From: Paulownia fortunei
Taxonomy: Eukaryota > Streptophyta > Magnoliopsida > Lamiales > Paulowniaceae
Assembly: GCA_019321725.1 (NCBI GenBank)
Contig: CM033115.1
Span: 11,108,673-11,172,672 of the forward strand
DNA: 64,000 nucleotides
Direction of reading: 5' to 3'
Shown: piece after piece, positions 35,030-47,511 of the stretch
Numbering within the stretch: position 1 is the first letter of the stretch
Layout: each line of letters starts with the position of its first letter
Notes under the pieces: generated by a model
What the model was told of the DNA's origin: nothing
What the model saw: only the letters and a program-made list of their open reading frames with translations
Database searches by the model: none
Translations under genes and position numbers: made by a program

Positions 35030-36560
35030 CAATATTTTGATTATAGACATTGAACTTCCTGTGGAGAGAGTAACATACAATTAGTCATGAGAAGATACTA
35101 AATGAGGCAAATGGACATCAACATCTGAAATTATTTGTTCTTGAGCTTTTTTATAGTCATGACAAAGCAAAGTTTAATATGAAATTATTTACATATAAAT
35201 ATACAATCTCTGCATCATTTTATATTATTCTTGAAGTCCTACATACCATTCTTGTACTATTACACAATCCATTTGACTGGTCCAAATTTCTCAAAAAAAT
35301 TGTTAGATAATTTTTTTATCAGCACCAACTTATGAGGATGCAAGTCATTTAGAGTTAAAGAGTTTAAAACATTATCTTTATAATAGTTATTTGTGTCATC
35401 AATAGTTTCACCAAAACTGTTCAAAGTTTTTGTTTTTTGAGGAAATATAAAGATCAACTTATTATTCAATTTATCAATGTGCTCATTTTTAGCGACTAAT
35501 ATTACTCGGTTTGTCATGTAATGAGTTTAGTGAGCATTCTTATTTAAGGTTCGGAAATAACCCTAATAAATCGTAATATTAAGTTTTCCTCATTGTCATA
35601 CTTGATAATCATGTTTTCTGAAATTTTGATGTTGCATTTAGTATTACTTGGTTCCTCACTATTTCTAACTCTAAGTAAGAACTCACCGAAGTTTTGATCA
35701 TTCCTCGACTCATATTCCTTGATAAAGTATTTTTTTTTATTTTGGGCCACAAATATGATTTCATCAAACTTGAAAAAATGGTTTAATAGATTGTTGCGCT
35801 AGGAACAACTAGTAATATTTGTCTAAAATCTCCAAAAAAATTATTACTTTTCCACCAAAATCCTCAAGAGCGCTTCCACGTGGTAGAACCTCCTCAAAAA
35901 ATATAAGTTTTTTCATGAGGTTGATCTTGAGCCACCATCCAAGCATGAATACCTTGGTTTAATAGAATATTTTTGGTGTAGAAATTTTCAAATTCTGGAT
36001 CTTTCGTTGTGCGAATTTCCTAAGAAATAAAGTCATTGGCAAATAGGTTCAGGGTCAAACCGACTACTCTAAGAGCACTCATCCATAAATCGGTTACTGG
36101 TACAAATAACATAGAGAAATGTAACCAATGTTTATTGGAAAAAGGCCCTAAGATTTGGGACCAAAAGTGGTCAGCAATGACCATGGAATAATTTTCTTCA
36201 GCTTGAGTTAGGTTAAAAGTACGGAATCTTGATAGCCCATTGTTTCGCAATCGGTATTTTATCCATAAAATAGTTATTCTTTATACAATGGCTCTACAAC
36301 CCCACTTTGTTTGAACATAGTTTACTTACAAGGTTTATTTACATCTATTGGTATTTTAAAGCGAGAATGTGTTTTTCTACCCCTTGGTATTATTGCGGTA
36401 GCAACTTTATACATCACAGGTACAAATGCTATTAGAATTTTGGATCTAAGATGAGCTAATAATGCATAGTATAAAAACCTTTTTTGTGTTCTGTCTGACC
36501 TATCAATAAAGAAACTATTGCCCATTTGTATGCAATCTAAGATCATTGAAAAAGCTTTTT
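35030..36560 (-). pseudogene. Helitron PIF1-like helicase, broken, with plastid DNA inserted
   Basis: Minus-strand order: FFIDRSDRTQKRFLYYALLA (Walker A region, usual GGTGKT lost), [33 protein letters not shown], then a 361-bp psbD insert (36226-35866), then EDFGGKVIIF and GDFRQILLVV (motif III area, about 35865-35800), NFGEFLLRVRNSEEPSNT (35750-35544 frame), VILVAKNEHIDKLNNKLI and SFGETIDDTNNYY (35517-35260 frame), and LYVTLSTGSSMS near 35090-35050 (motif VI, ALSRG). Stops and frameshifts throughout; the helicase text missing at the insert includes the segment between motif II and motif III. Confidence 0.88.
35866..36226 (-). pseudogene. psbD: chloroplast psbD fragment (photosystem II D2 C-terminus)
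   Basis: Minus strand encodes [79 protein letters not shown] and [11 protein letters not shown], ending EEVLPRGSAL. This matches the last third (about 117 residues) of the D2 reaction-centre protein up to its final codon, minus the stop. Nucleotide text such as 'gaggttctaccacgtgga' is plastid-like. Several missense changes and a small indel near the end (PHEKTYIF) show decay. It is a nuclear plastid-DNA fragment lying inside the Helitron helicase, not a gene that can work. Confidence 0.93.
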
Positions 36561-37240
36561 ACTGTTCAAAATTCAACTTTAGTTGTGCTCCATACTTTTT
36601 CAGATGTATTTTTATTGACATTTTATCTTGTATCTCTTGAAAAATTATTGTTCATTTTATCTATATCAATATGAATGTTTGGAAAATCATATGAACTAAT
36701 GTTTTTTTCCATGCTCTCCAAGAAAAAAAATCAAACTTTTCAAAGTTTTGGCAACTTATAATTTAACTGAAGTTTCTAATTCTCTTTTGAAATATTCAGA
36801 CATTGCCTCAAAGATCTCACATTTGTTGGTAAACAATATACACCCTTATAGACTCCATGATAAATTTTAGGCTGTTCAACCAGATATTTGACAATAACAA
36901 TGAAAGTAGAGCTAGCAGTATCATGTCCTCCAATAAGCAAACCTATTGATTACATTTTGTTTTTCCAATTTGACATATTGATGTATATCTATAACTTCGA
37001 AATCATGCAGTTAAGGTATACAAATGATGATACTTACAATTTCTATAATTTTATATTTTTTGGTAATTTATTAATTAAAAATATAAATAAACTTGAGAAA
37101 AAAAAGATGAATTGAAATTAACATGAAAAAATTAAGTATTTCAAAGAAATATAAATTAAGGTATTAAAAAAAATTATAGTTGGCATTGCAACAAAGCAAG
37201 GAACTCTTTTTCAACTCACACTTTATAAGCGACATTTGTT
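36561..37240 (-). other. Helitron internal region, unassigned
   Basis: Upstream side of the helicase. A few phrases ([16 protein letters not shown] near 36800) might be RepHel remnants, but I cannot place a Rep domain. The plus-strand frame 36888-37115 is unsupported. Confidence 0.35.
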
Positions 37241-37244
37241 CCTC

Positions 37245-37520
37245 AGAGATTGAAGAAATTTGGCAAATCGAAATTGAAAAAAAAAAAATTAGTTTGATTT
37301 ATGATTTTTATTTTCATAAAAATTTGGTATTCAATTTGATTTTAATTTTTTATTCTAATTTATTGCACTATATTGATATCAAATTTAATTTTTACAAATT
37401 TTATAAATAATTTTTATAACTTATTTTATATTTATTAAATTAATTTTATACTTTTTTTCTTGTTTTTAACTTATCAAACTAAAATTAATAAATTCAAAAT
37501 ATAATTAAATTTTGTTAAGA
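37245..37520 (+). repeat. Helitron 5'-region unit, copy D (partial)
   Basis: 'aaatcgaaattgaaaaaa', 'tttattttcataaaaatttg', 'gtattcaatttgattttaat' and 'tataaataatttttata' match the same phrases in 48890-49150 and 49520-49700 in the same orientation. Confidence 0.6.
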
Positions 37521-38133
37521 AATGAAAATAAAGAAGAAATTGAGCAAAAAATATTCTTAACTTTAAAATACTGTAATAATATATATACATATATAATATT
37601 TTATCTCTTCGATTACCTTAAAACTTTTAGGGTTAATTTTATTTTACCCTTTACACTCTTAAAAATGCTCTAATTATTTATTAATTCTATAATTTATTCA
37701 ATAGAAAATTATATAAAAAGATCAAGAAATACACAAGTAAATGTAGTACAAAAATTTTTTCTACTTAATGTAATATATATATATATATATATTTAAAATA
37801 CTTATGAATATGGTGATACAATATGAAGGCTCATACAACTTATTTTTGTTATGCTTGATTTTGTAGAAAAAAATTTAGGCTTTGTTTGGTTTCATTTGTA
37901 GTCATTTTGAGGAGAGTGTTCTACAAAATGAGTTTGGAAAATGTGAATGAAAATTTATTTGTTTTGTTGGGACAAATGATATGATGTATTTTGGAAGATA
38001 TTTTCAACTGTAGATGTTTTATCAATATTATTTTGTTGTGGTTAATAAGAGACATTTTCAATTGTAGATGTCTTGTCATTATTATTTTGTGTAATTAGTG
38101 ACAGTATAGTAGGGTATAATATAAAATTCAGAT
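37521..38133. other. AT-rich Helitron interior with (AT)n
   Basis: No gene seen. A (AT) dinucleotide run occupies 37773-37793. 'gatattttcaactgtagatg' near 37998 is repeated as 'gacattttcaattgtagatg' near 38050. Confidence 0.5.
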
Positions 38134-38302
38134 CTTGGTGGCTGCAGAAAGCAAATGTTAAAGGAACCAAATATTTTATTAATAGATGTAATTATTAATT
38201 ATATCTCCCAAGTACAGAAAGATACACTTTAGTTTCATAATTCAGGGAGGTCTTCCAAATTTAGTCCCATGGTCCAGAAAAGATCTAACATTAGTCATGA
38301 AT
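38134..38302. repeat. left arm of a ~168-bp inverted repeat
   Basis: Its reverse complement ('attcatgactaatgtt', 'ggaccatgggactaaa', 'gaagacctccct', 'aactaaagtgtat', 'tttaacatttgctttctg') matches 48258-48425 on the plus strand. The two arms enclose the unit-C copy into which the LTR element inserted. Confidence 0.75.
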
Positions 38303-38489
38303 GCACTTTAATATATAAATTTTGCTCTATTCTATTTTTTTAGAAAATAGAATAATTAAACTTATAAATACGACAGTGGAATGTGCCTTTGAATTGTACA
38401 AAAAGTTGATTTTATTTCCACATTAATTTTACAAAATCTAATTAGATTGGATATTGTGAAGTATATTTGGTTTATTTAAATAGACTTAT
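38303..38489 (+). repeat. Helitron 5'-region unit, copy C, left part
   Basis: Runs to 'gtttatttaaatagacttat' and continues after the LTR element at 47512 ('cttatttcataatatactaa'). Unit B at 48700-48800 has the uninterrupted version. Confidence 0.75.
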
Positions 38490-41182
38490 TGTAATAGCCA
38501 AACCTCACACTACTCACTTGGCCAATACGATTCATGCATTACATGCTAATTTTATATGTTACTTGCATTTCTATTGACATTGCATAATTTATTTCATTTT
38601 ATACGACATTCTTGAATATTAAACTTAATTTTGTAGTTCTTGCATGATATTAGTTATTGAATTTCCTAATTTAAGTAGTTGATTTTATATTGAAATAAGA
38701 AGAAAATGAGGTTGATCAATATTAGATATAGATAAGATATAAAAGTTGTAATTTTGGAAGTGTTAAAAGTGTTACTAGTAAGAAATTAAATGAACGACTA
38801 GAAAATTAGCTTATGAATTATCTATGGTATCTTGTGGTAATTAAAATAGGATGTAATTAAATTAATGTATAGTAACACACATCTGATCCAGGCTTGAAAG
38901 ATAGATGAAATGTCAGATTTATACCACAACCTACCACCTCATGCTTGCTACCAAACTTAAGCAAGCACCTCAAGTGCCACCTCAAACTTTCTTTCACTCT
39001 TAGCCATTTACCCATGACCCTCAACCATTTTCAGTCATTTTTAGGATCCAAACTCATGTCAAAATCTCTCTAAGTTGGTCCTAATTAATTCCAAGTGATA
39101 GAAAAGGGCAAATGAAGCAGTAATCACAAGTAGAAGGTGAAACTGGCATAGGTAAGGTTCATATACAATTTTTACATCAATTTTTATATTATTTGAGGGT
39201 TTTGTGATTTCTTAAGATTCTTATCTTGTTCATAGGTTATTCATAGGGTTATTATGCACAAAAATGATGATGTTATAGGTTATTCATAGAGTTATTATGC
39301 ATAAAAAAATGATTTGTGGTTGCAAATCATTTTAGTTATTATGCATAATTCATAAAGAGATGCTCATAACTGTCTTCATCGAATTTTAGATTTTGTCCTA
39401 TATAAAGGGGACTGCTTTTACAGCATTAGATCTATTATTTTTTACAATAATATGACATGGTTGTCTCTTTGTATATGTTATCTAAGTGTGTTGAAAATTT
39501 AGGAGTGATTGGATATACTTAAGGGTGTCAAAACCATTAATGTCATGAAGTGTGTAAAACTATCACGGTAGAAAAAATATATTTCAGTATGTTGTGAAGG
39601 GAGCTGAACTTGGAAGGCTATATCCGTGATTTTTAGTCATTATGTGACATGGTTACATTATTTTTGATGTTATATAAGTATGATAAAAATTGGGGAGTGA
39701 ATGAATATGTTTAAGGGTGTCAAAATCATCATGCAAATTAATGTGGTAGCAAGAAAATATGAAGTTGTGAATCTATTCCATTTGGTTCATTAACATGGTC
39801 AAGCATAGAAGTGGTGCATTTGATCCCTAACAATTAGAAAAATGTCATAAGAGTTATAATACATCAATTAAGTGAGGTTAGTATATATTTAAGATGTGGA
39901 ACAAAGGTGCGTAGAAGGTTGTATTCGGTTATAGTTTCTAAGTGGTAAGGTTGTTTAGTTAAATTGAGATTCAAGATCTTTATACTATATTAGGTATAGT
40001 GAATTTGTTAATTGACGATGGTGATTGATATCTTGTATTCTTACTGACTATTCCACATCTAGGGTTGGGGAGTAATACTTAAGAAACCTAAAAGTAACAC
40101 ACAACTGATCAAAGGTAAGTAAAGATTCATTTGCAAGTAGAATGTATAGACATAGTAAATATATGATTTATATGTAATATCATAGATGATATGTGCATTG
40201 CAGAGGGCACGCATTACTGTCATTCATGTTCATTGAGCATACATACATGGGACTTAGCATGTGCATGCATCATATACGAGCATTGTGATAAATTTGGCAT
40301 TACACGGCATGATTCTGAGAAAAAAAATATTTTGCTGACCACTACTAGTGCACTGAAGCATGCATGGATTTGCATGGTTGTATGCATGGATTTGCAGGTT
40401 TGTGTGCATGGATTTGCATATGTATAAGTATGCATGGATTTGCATGCTTATATCATTATTAGCCATTGGATTATGGTGGTGTGCAGAGCTCTTTTTCGGT
40501 GCATAGGATAGTTGAATTGGTCAGGGGCCCAAGAAAGAAACGATTTTGAGAGAAATATTTTGATACATGGAATTGCATTGTGGGCATAGCATTTTGAGAT
40601 GCATGACTTGATATTGTGGATTATTCTTTGACATGCATAATTTTTACTTGCTAAGCATTAACTCATATAGATATGCATTGTAGATAAGTCTGGTGATACT
40701 TGATACCATGGACTTGTTGGGCAAGCCGTTGGGTTTCCTATGGGTTTTGAGGATCAGTGTACATGGATGATGACCTGTTGGGTTGTATTGTAGGTATATT
40801 CTAATTTTTACAATCATTATTATTGTGTATATATAAAAGGTTACATGATGCAAAATATCCTTGTTTCTTCCAAAAGTATAGGCTATTATTTTGATTTTTG
40901 AGTTTATCGTATTATAAATTTGGGATGTCGTGTCCTATATAACTCTTGAAATTTTATACTAAATCAGTTTAGAATAGCGTGACTGTAATGGGTGTTGTGT
41001 TTTTTTATATAAACTGTGATTTTTCTATACATAAGGTTATATGTAAGAAAACACTTTTACTGTTTTTTTTAAAGTGTTACAGTTGACAAAAAAAATTATA
41101 TATATACATATGTACACACATGTGCTACCTTGTCAAAATTATTATTATATCAATATCTATATTTAGTAGTTGGGGTATTATA
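38490..41182 (+). repeat. 5' LTR (2693 bp)
   Basis: Begins TGTAATAGCCAAACCTCAC and ends GGGGTATTATA (CA mutated to TA). Relative to the 3' LTR it lacks ~180 bp after 'gttactagtaag' (near 38783) and a second stretch near 39320. Contains the TGCATGGATTTGCATG tandem block at 40358-40455. All small frames inside (40191-40853) are non-genic. Confidence 0.92.
40358..40455 (+). repeat. variable tandem block of TGCATGGATTTGCA in the LTR
   Basis: About four copies of '(g)tatgcatggatttgcat' follow each other here; the 3' LTR (46697-46765) has about three and the solo LTR (54598-54648, minus) about two. Each unit carries CATGCA, the RY core motif known from plant seed-gene promoters. A regulatory role is only a possibility. 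Confidence 0.65.
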
Positions 41183-41185
41183 GAG

Positions 41186-41197
41186 TGGTATCAAAGC
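41186..41197 (+). other. primer-binding site (initiator Met tRNA)
   Basis: TGGTATCAAAGC followed by CCAATT, three bases after the 5' LTR; one mismatch to the usual site. Confidence 0.85.
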
Positions 41198-44100
41198 CCA
41201 ATTTGTGGTTCTGTAGACTGTCCATATGCATGATCTCTGAAACTGGTGGAGCACAACCATGCTAGTAAGTTTTATTTGTTGTATAATTCATTTTGTATTT
41301 CATGAATAATATTGGCCAAGTGTTTATTTTGTATAAAATAATATTGAGGCACACTCATCAGTAGTAATAGGTACAAAATTTATGGTTGGTATTCTATCTT
41401 TAGAGCTACATATTCTCTATTATCCACTACATATCTAATAAGACTAGATATATATATGAAGTTAATTACAATGTTTTAATTCCTTTTAGAGGTTCAAGAT
41501 CAACTAATTAGATTTTAAGAGCTTTAGGTTAATTTTGTTATATTGGCTAGGATTATGATATAACATTTTGTGTTGATTGATTTATTGAGAATTATGCATG
41601 GTGGATTATTTCATGATTATTCAGACTTTTAAATTCTAGTTGATGAAAATTTAGAAATTTTATGGAGGCCACAGCAGGAAAATATTTACTATTTGTAAAA
41701 AATAAAGAAGATTGTCAAATTATAATTTTATATAGTTACCGTGAGAAAGAGTTGTAAGAAAGAGTTATTATTGATCTTTAGGTTATGTTAGAATTTTTAG
41801 AAATGACCAAATTTACTAAAAATCCATTTGTGTGATCTCAGATCTCTTGATACATGTTGAAAAGAAGTTTTTGGGTATGCTATTGACTAACCAACTGATT
41901 TTATTCGGGATATAGTAGTAAGTACAAATCCAATCTCTCTTTTAGTTTATCATATACACCTATTGGAATTTAATGAACCTTTAGTGATATTGTTATAATA
42001 TTGGACAATGCATTAAGGTCTAGTACTTCTCCTAAACAAGCTCCACTTCATATTCACCTAGAAGAAAGATGAATCTTGAGGTTATATATTATTTATTGCA
42101 ACTAAATTGAGTAATAATTTATAATAAGTACAGATTTTTCATACTAAGGTTTATTTGATAAATTAAGAGGAGCTATTGTGATCTTGAGGATTGATTTTAA
42201 GTTTGAATTCATTATGAATTTCTTGTTATGCCATTGGGTTGACTAATGCCTTAATTATTTTGATATACATGATAAATAATGTGTTTGATGATTCTATTTG
42301 GATATGTATGGGGTGATATTCATTGATGATATCTTAGTGTACAACGAGGAGAAATATGATTGATCTTTCAATATGATATTGGAAACTCTAAAGAAGTAGA
42401 AATTATTTGTTCAATTTAGTAAATGCGATCTTTTGGTTATATAATACAAGATTTATTTTTGGAACTGGTAATTTTCTTAAGAAAGCGTCCTTTTAACTAT
42501 TCAAAACTTCGAGGTTGTACTGAAATAGAGAAGACCAATAAATATGATAGAAATAAGAAAATTTTTATGGGTTAGTGTTATTATTGGGTATTCAATCAAA
42601 ATTTCCCCTTAGTTGTTACTACTTTATTTAATCATACATATAGGTATATGAAATTTGAATGGTTCGTTAAGTGGGAAGAAATCTCTAATTACTTAAAGAG
42701 AAATAATTTAAGCTTTAGTAGTGACTCCAACTTTAGATATAAGTTATTTATTGTGTATAGTGGTGTATTTCATTATGTTTTGGTATATGTTTAATGTAAT
42801 ATAGAAAAGTTAATCGATACTCTTCGAGTTAATTAGATTATTTATGTAATACTACATGTGACATTACAAAACTGAGGTACTTGAAATGTCTATATACTTA
42901 AAAGGAGTTGAACTTGAAGAAAGGATAGATATTTATTAGTATGATCCATATAACTACAGATGTCATTGGAATGAAATATCTCAATAGACTAATATACAAA
43001 CAAATTTTACATCATAAACTATTATGGGAGTTGAGGGTTGTATAGAGGATGAATTAGAGTAAGTGGTGAATTATCTGTTTATTAATATTTTGGTAAGACT
43101 GATTTTGTTTGATCCAATTTCAAATGCTCAAAATAAGGTTGATGAAAGGCATTTAAATAGATTTTTGTGATAAGTGATAATAACCTCTTAATAAGAGATA
43201 GATGTGACAATGAGGGATAAGAAATTGCAACACTAAGTTTTAGGTGATGATCATGTACTTTTTATTTGTTTTATTTAGTAGTATGAATGATGTTTGTGAT
43301 CTCAAAAAAAATGTACAGATATCGGATACTAGACGAGCTATTATTGAATATATTTTTAATATTTGGTTTGCCACAGGGATATATGTAAAAGTACATATGT
43401 TGGAATGATTTAGTTCTGCTTTTATTTTCAGGTGGAAATGGGAAGGCATTCAGGAATTTTGTATATGATAATGGAATTGGGTTATTGTTCATAGGTTAAT
43501 TGAATATACTTATTCTTTCTCAATTTATCCTAGGTATTTCTTGAAAATCTATGGAAAGATAAATGTATAGGAAGCGATTAGACTTTATGATTTATTAATG
43601 TCTATTAGGTCTGATGTAGATTTAAGGTTTTTGTCCACTTCCTAGAAGATCTTACATCAAGTATTGGAAATAAAATTATATTTTAGTATTGTGATCATCC
43701 ATGCATCAATGGGCAACCAGGACAAACAAATTAGACTTTGCAAGATATGTTTAGAGATTGTACATTAGATTATTGATGTCAATTGAGAAATTTTTTCCTT
43801 GGGTAGAATTTCTTATAACTACAGTTATAAGGCTACTTGGGATAGTTCTCTATGAGGTATTATATAATACAAAATATAGGTCATGGTTTTATTGAAATGA
43901 ATTTGGTGTTCTTTTAGGTTGAATATGATTTGAGAAATGATAGAAGTTCTAGAGCAAATTGCCAATATATGGAAACTAGTTAGAGGTGACCATAGAGTTA
44001 TGCAGATTAAAGAGGAATATCATTGCAATGTATGATAGGGGATCAAATTTTTGAAGATGTCTCCAATGAAAGAGATTATGCGACTTGGGCAGAAAAAAAT

Positions 44101-44504
44101 AAAATAAAATTAGGGATGTTACATACAAACTTGATCCTAGGTACAATGGTTTGGTTTGCATTACTGAGAGAATTGGGGATATTGCCTATAAACTCGACCT
44201 CTTTGCATCAATGTCTGGAGTTCACAATGTGTTTCATGTGTTCATTTTAAGAAAGTATATAATGAATCCAAGGCATCTAATGAAGAAGGAACTAATGGAA
44301 CTAAACTGAGGTTGAAGATATAAAGAAAGACCTATAGAGATTTTAGTAAAGGATGTAAAGCAGCTTCAAAATGAGAATATCTCATTAGTTAAAGTACAAA
44401 AGATAAGTCAATCAACAGAAGAAGCTACTTGGGAAAGGAAGCATAAAATGATAGTTAAATATCTAGAGCATTTTGGTAAGTAAAATTTCGATGATGAAAT
44501 TTTT
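41198..44504 (+). pseudogene. decayed gypsy pol
   Basis: Recognisable pieces: MPLGLTNALI-like and VIFIDDILVYNEEKYD (RT active site, about 42200-42360), 'FLKMSPMKEIMRLGQKK' (integrase C-terminal module, about 44045-44090), VHNVFHVFILRKYIMNP (about 44220-44270), and ERPIEILVKDV then TEEATWERKHKM (chromodomain, about 44320-44450). Everything between is stop-ridden. 41198-42170, where gag and protease should be, shows no domain I can name. Confidence 0.8.
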
Positions 44505-44519
44505 ATAAGGAAGGGAGGA
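44505..44519 (+). other. polypurine tract
   Basis: AAGGAAGGGAGGA, flush with the 3' LTR start TGTAATAG at 44520. Confidence 0.8.
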
Positions 44520-47511
44520 TGTAATAGTCAAACCTCACACTACTCACTTGGCCAATATGATTAATGCATGACATGCTAATTTTATATACTACTTGCATTT
44601 CTATTGACATTGCATAATTTATTTTATTTTATACGATATTCTTAAATATTAAACATAATTTTGTAGCTCTTGCACGATATTAGTTATTAAATTTCCTAAT
44701 TTAAGTAGTTGATTTTATATTAAAATAAGAATAAAATGAGGTTGATCAATATTGAATATAGATAGGATATATAGGTTGTAATTTTGGAAGTATTAAAAGC
44801 GTTACTAGTAAGTTTATACGGTTTGATTCGATTTCATCCATATATTTCAAAAATATATATGGATAAATTGCATATTTGGGATATTGGACATAAGATACTA
44901 TGATTGAAAGGAGATATTACAATATTCATTTATGTATAATATTATATAATTTTTAAAATGGATAATTATTCAAGAATCGAGTGACAATCGGGTAAGAAAT
45001 TAAATGAACGGTTAGGAAATTAGCTTATGAATTATCGATGGTATCTTGTACTAATTAAAATAGGATTCAATAAAATTAATGTATAGTAACACACATCTGA
45101 TCTAGGCTTGAAAGATAGGTGAGAGGTCAGATTTATACCACAACCTACCATATCATGCTTGCTACCAAGTTTAAGCAAGCACCTCAAGTGCCACCTCAAG
45201 CTTTCTTTCACTTTTAGCCATTTACCCACAACCCTCAACCATTTTTAGTCATTTTCAGGGTCCAAACTCATGTCAAAATCTGTCTAAGCTGATTCCAAGT
45301 GATAGAAAAGGGCAAAGGAAGCAAAAGGAAGTAGTAATCACAAGTAGAAGCTGAATCTGGCATATGTGAGGTTCATATACAATTTTTACATCAATTTTTA
45401 TATTATTTGAGGGTTTTGTGATTTCTTAAGATTCTTATCTTATTCATGAGGATGTAATAGGTTATTCATAAGGTTATTATGCATAAAAGAATGATTTGTG
45501 GTTGCAAACACATAGTAGAACCACTAAGATACAGAATCTATCTATATGTTGATTTCTAGTTTATTGAGCTTAAAATCTTCAAGAAACCTTGGGTAAATTC
45601 TATATTTATCATCATGAATATTTTTATATAGGAGTTAAGATTATGTATTTAGGTTTGGATAGCATGGAAATTAAAATGTGGCATGACAATCAAAGAGATG
45701 CTTAGAACTGTTTCCATCGAATTTTAAATTTTGTCCTATGTGAAGGGTACTGGTTTTATAGTATTAGATCCATTATTTTTGGCAATAATATGACATGGTT
45801 GTCTTTTTGTATATGTTATCTAAGTGTGGTGAAAATTTGGAAGTAAGGGAATATACTTAAGGGTGCCAAAACCATTAATGTCTTGAAGTGCGTAAAACTG
45901 TCACGGTAGAAAAAATCTGTTTCAGTATGCTGTGAAGGGAGCTGAACTTGCAAGGCTATATCCGTGAGTTTTAGTCATTATGTCACATGGTTACATTTTT
46001 TTTTTATATTATATAAGTGTGATAAAAATTGGGGAGTGAATGAGTATATTTAAGGGTGTCAAAATCATCATGCAAATTAATATGGCAGCAAGAAAATGTG
46101 AAATTGTGAATTTATTCCATTTGGTTCATTAACATGGTCAAGCATAGAAGTGGTGCATTTGATCCCTAACATTTAGAAAAATATCGTAAGAGTTATAATA
46201 CATCAATTAAGTGAGGTTAGTATATATTTAAGATGTGGAACAAAGGTGCGTAGAATGTTGTATTCGGTTATAGTTTCTAAGTGGTAAGGTTGTTTAGTTA
46301 AATTGAAATTCAAGATCTTTATACTATATTAGGTATAGTGAACTTGTTAATTGACGATGGTGATTGATATCTTGTATTCTTACTGATTATTTCACATCTA
46401 GAGTTGGGGAGTAATACTTAAAAAACCTAGAAGTAACACACAATCGATCAAAGGTAAGTAAAGATTCATTTGCAAATAGAATGCATAGACATAGTAAATA
46501 TATGATTTATATGTAATATCATAGACGATATGTGCATTGCAGAGGGCACGCATTACTGTCATTCATGTTCATTGAGCATACATACATGGGACTTAGCATG
46601 TGCATGCATCATATACGAGCATTGTGATAAATCTGGCATTGCACGACATGATTCTGAGAAAAAAAAATATTTTGTTGACCACTACTAATGCACCGAAGCA
46701 TGCATGGATTTACATGGTTATATGCATGGATTTGCATGTGTTTAAGTATGCATGAATTTGCATGCTTATATTATTATTGACCATTGGATTATAGCGGTGT
46801 TCAGAGCTCTTTTCCGTGCATAGGATAGTAGCATTAGTCAGGGGCCTAAGAAAGAAATAATTTTGAGAGAAATATTTTGATGCATGGAATTGCATTGTGT
46901 GCATAGTATTTTGAATGCATGACTTGATATTGTGGATTATTCTTTGACATGCATAATCTTTACTTATTGAGCATTAGCTCATATAGTTTATGCATTGTAG
47001 GTGAGTTTGGAGATACTTGATACCATGGACTTGTTGGGTAAGCCTTTGGGTTTCCTACAAGTTCTGAGGATCAATATACATGGATGATGACCTGTTGGGT
47101 TGTGTTGTAGGCATATTCTAATTTTTACAATCATTATTATTGTATAAATTATTGTGTATATATAAAGGGTTACAAGATGTAAAATATCCTTACTTCTTCC
47201 GAAAGTATATACTATTATTTTATTTTTGAGTCTATCGTATTATAACTTTGGAATGTCGTGTCCTATATAACTCTTGAAATTTTATAATAAATATGTTGAG
47301 AATAGCGTGACTGTGATGGGTGTTGTGTTTTTTTTATATAAACAGTGATTTTTTTTATATATAGGGTTATATGTAAGAAAATACTTTTACTGTTTTTTTA
47401 ATATGCTACAGTTGATAAAAAAAATTATATATATACACATGTACATACATGTGCTAACTTGTCAAAATTATTGTTATATCAATATTTATATTTAGTGGTG
47501 GGGGTGTTACA
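44520..47511 (+). repeat. 3' LTR (2992 bp)
   Basis: Begins TGTAATAGTCAAACCTCAC and ends GGGGTGTTACA. Alignable with 38490-41182 over its length except for ~180 bp at about 44812-44992 and ~140 bp near 45510-45690 that the 5' LTR lacks. The solo LTR 53860-56798 has the first extra segment, so the 5' LTR suffered the deletion. Confidence 0.92.

Larger units (their letters stand above)
38490..47511 (+). mobile_element. LTR retrotransposon, Tekay-like chromovirus, nested in the Helitron
   Basis: 5' LTR 38490-41182, PBS 41186-41197, decayed pol, PPT 44505-44519, 3' LTR 44520-47511. A perfect 5-bp duplication CTTAT flanks it (38485-38489 and 47512-47516). Unit B of the surrounding repeat shows the same locus without the insertion ('aaatagacttatttcacaat' at about 48750). 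Only 3.3 kb of internal sequence remains; most of gag and protease cannot be recognised. Solo LTR 53860-56798 and truncated LTR 1085-2429 belong to this family. Confidence 0.93.

Noticed and set aside
35866..36226. A functional plastid gene or a plastid origin of the whole window
   Set aside because: Only the last third of psbD is present, it is mutated and lacks its stop, and both sides are nuclear transposon sequence.
40191..40853. His/Cys- and Met-rich frames in several overlapping phases
   Set aside because: They translate the TGCATGGATTTGCA repeat within an LTR and differ between LTR copies.
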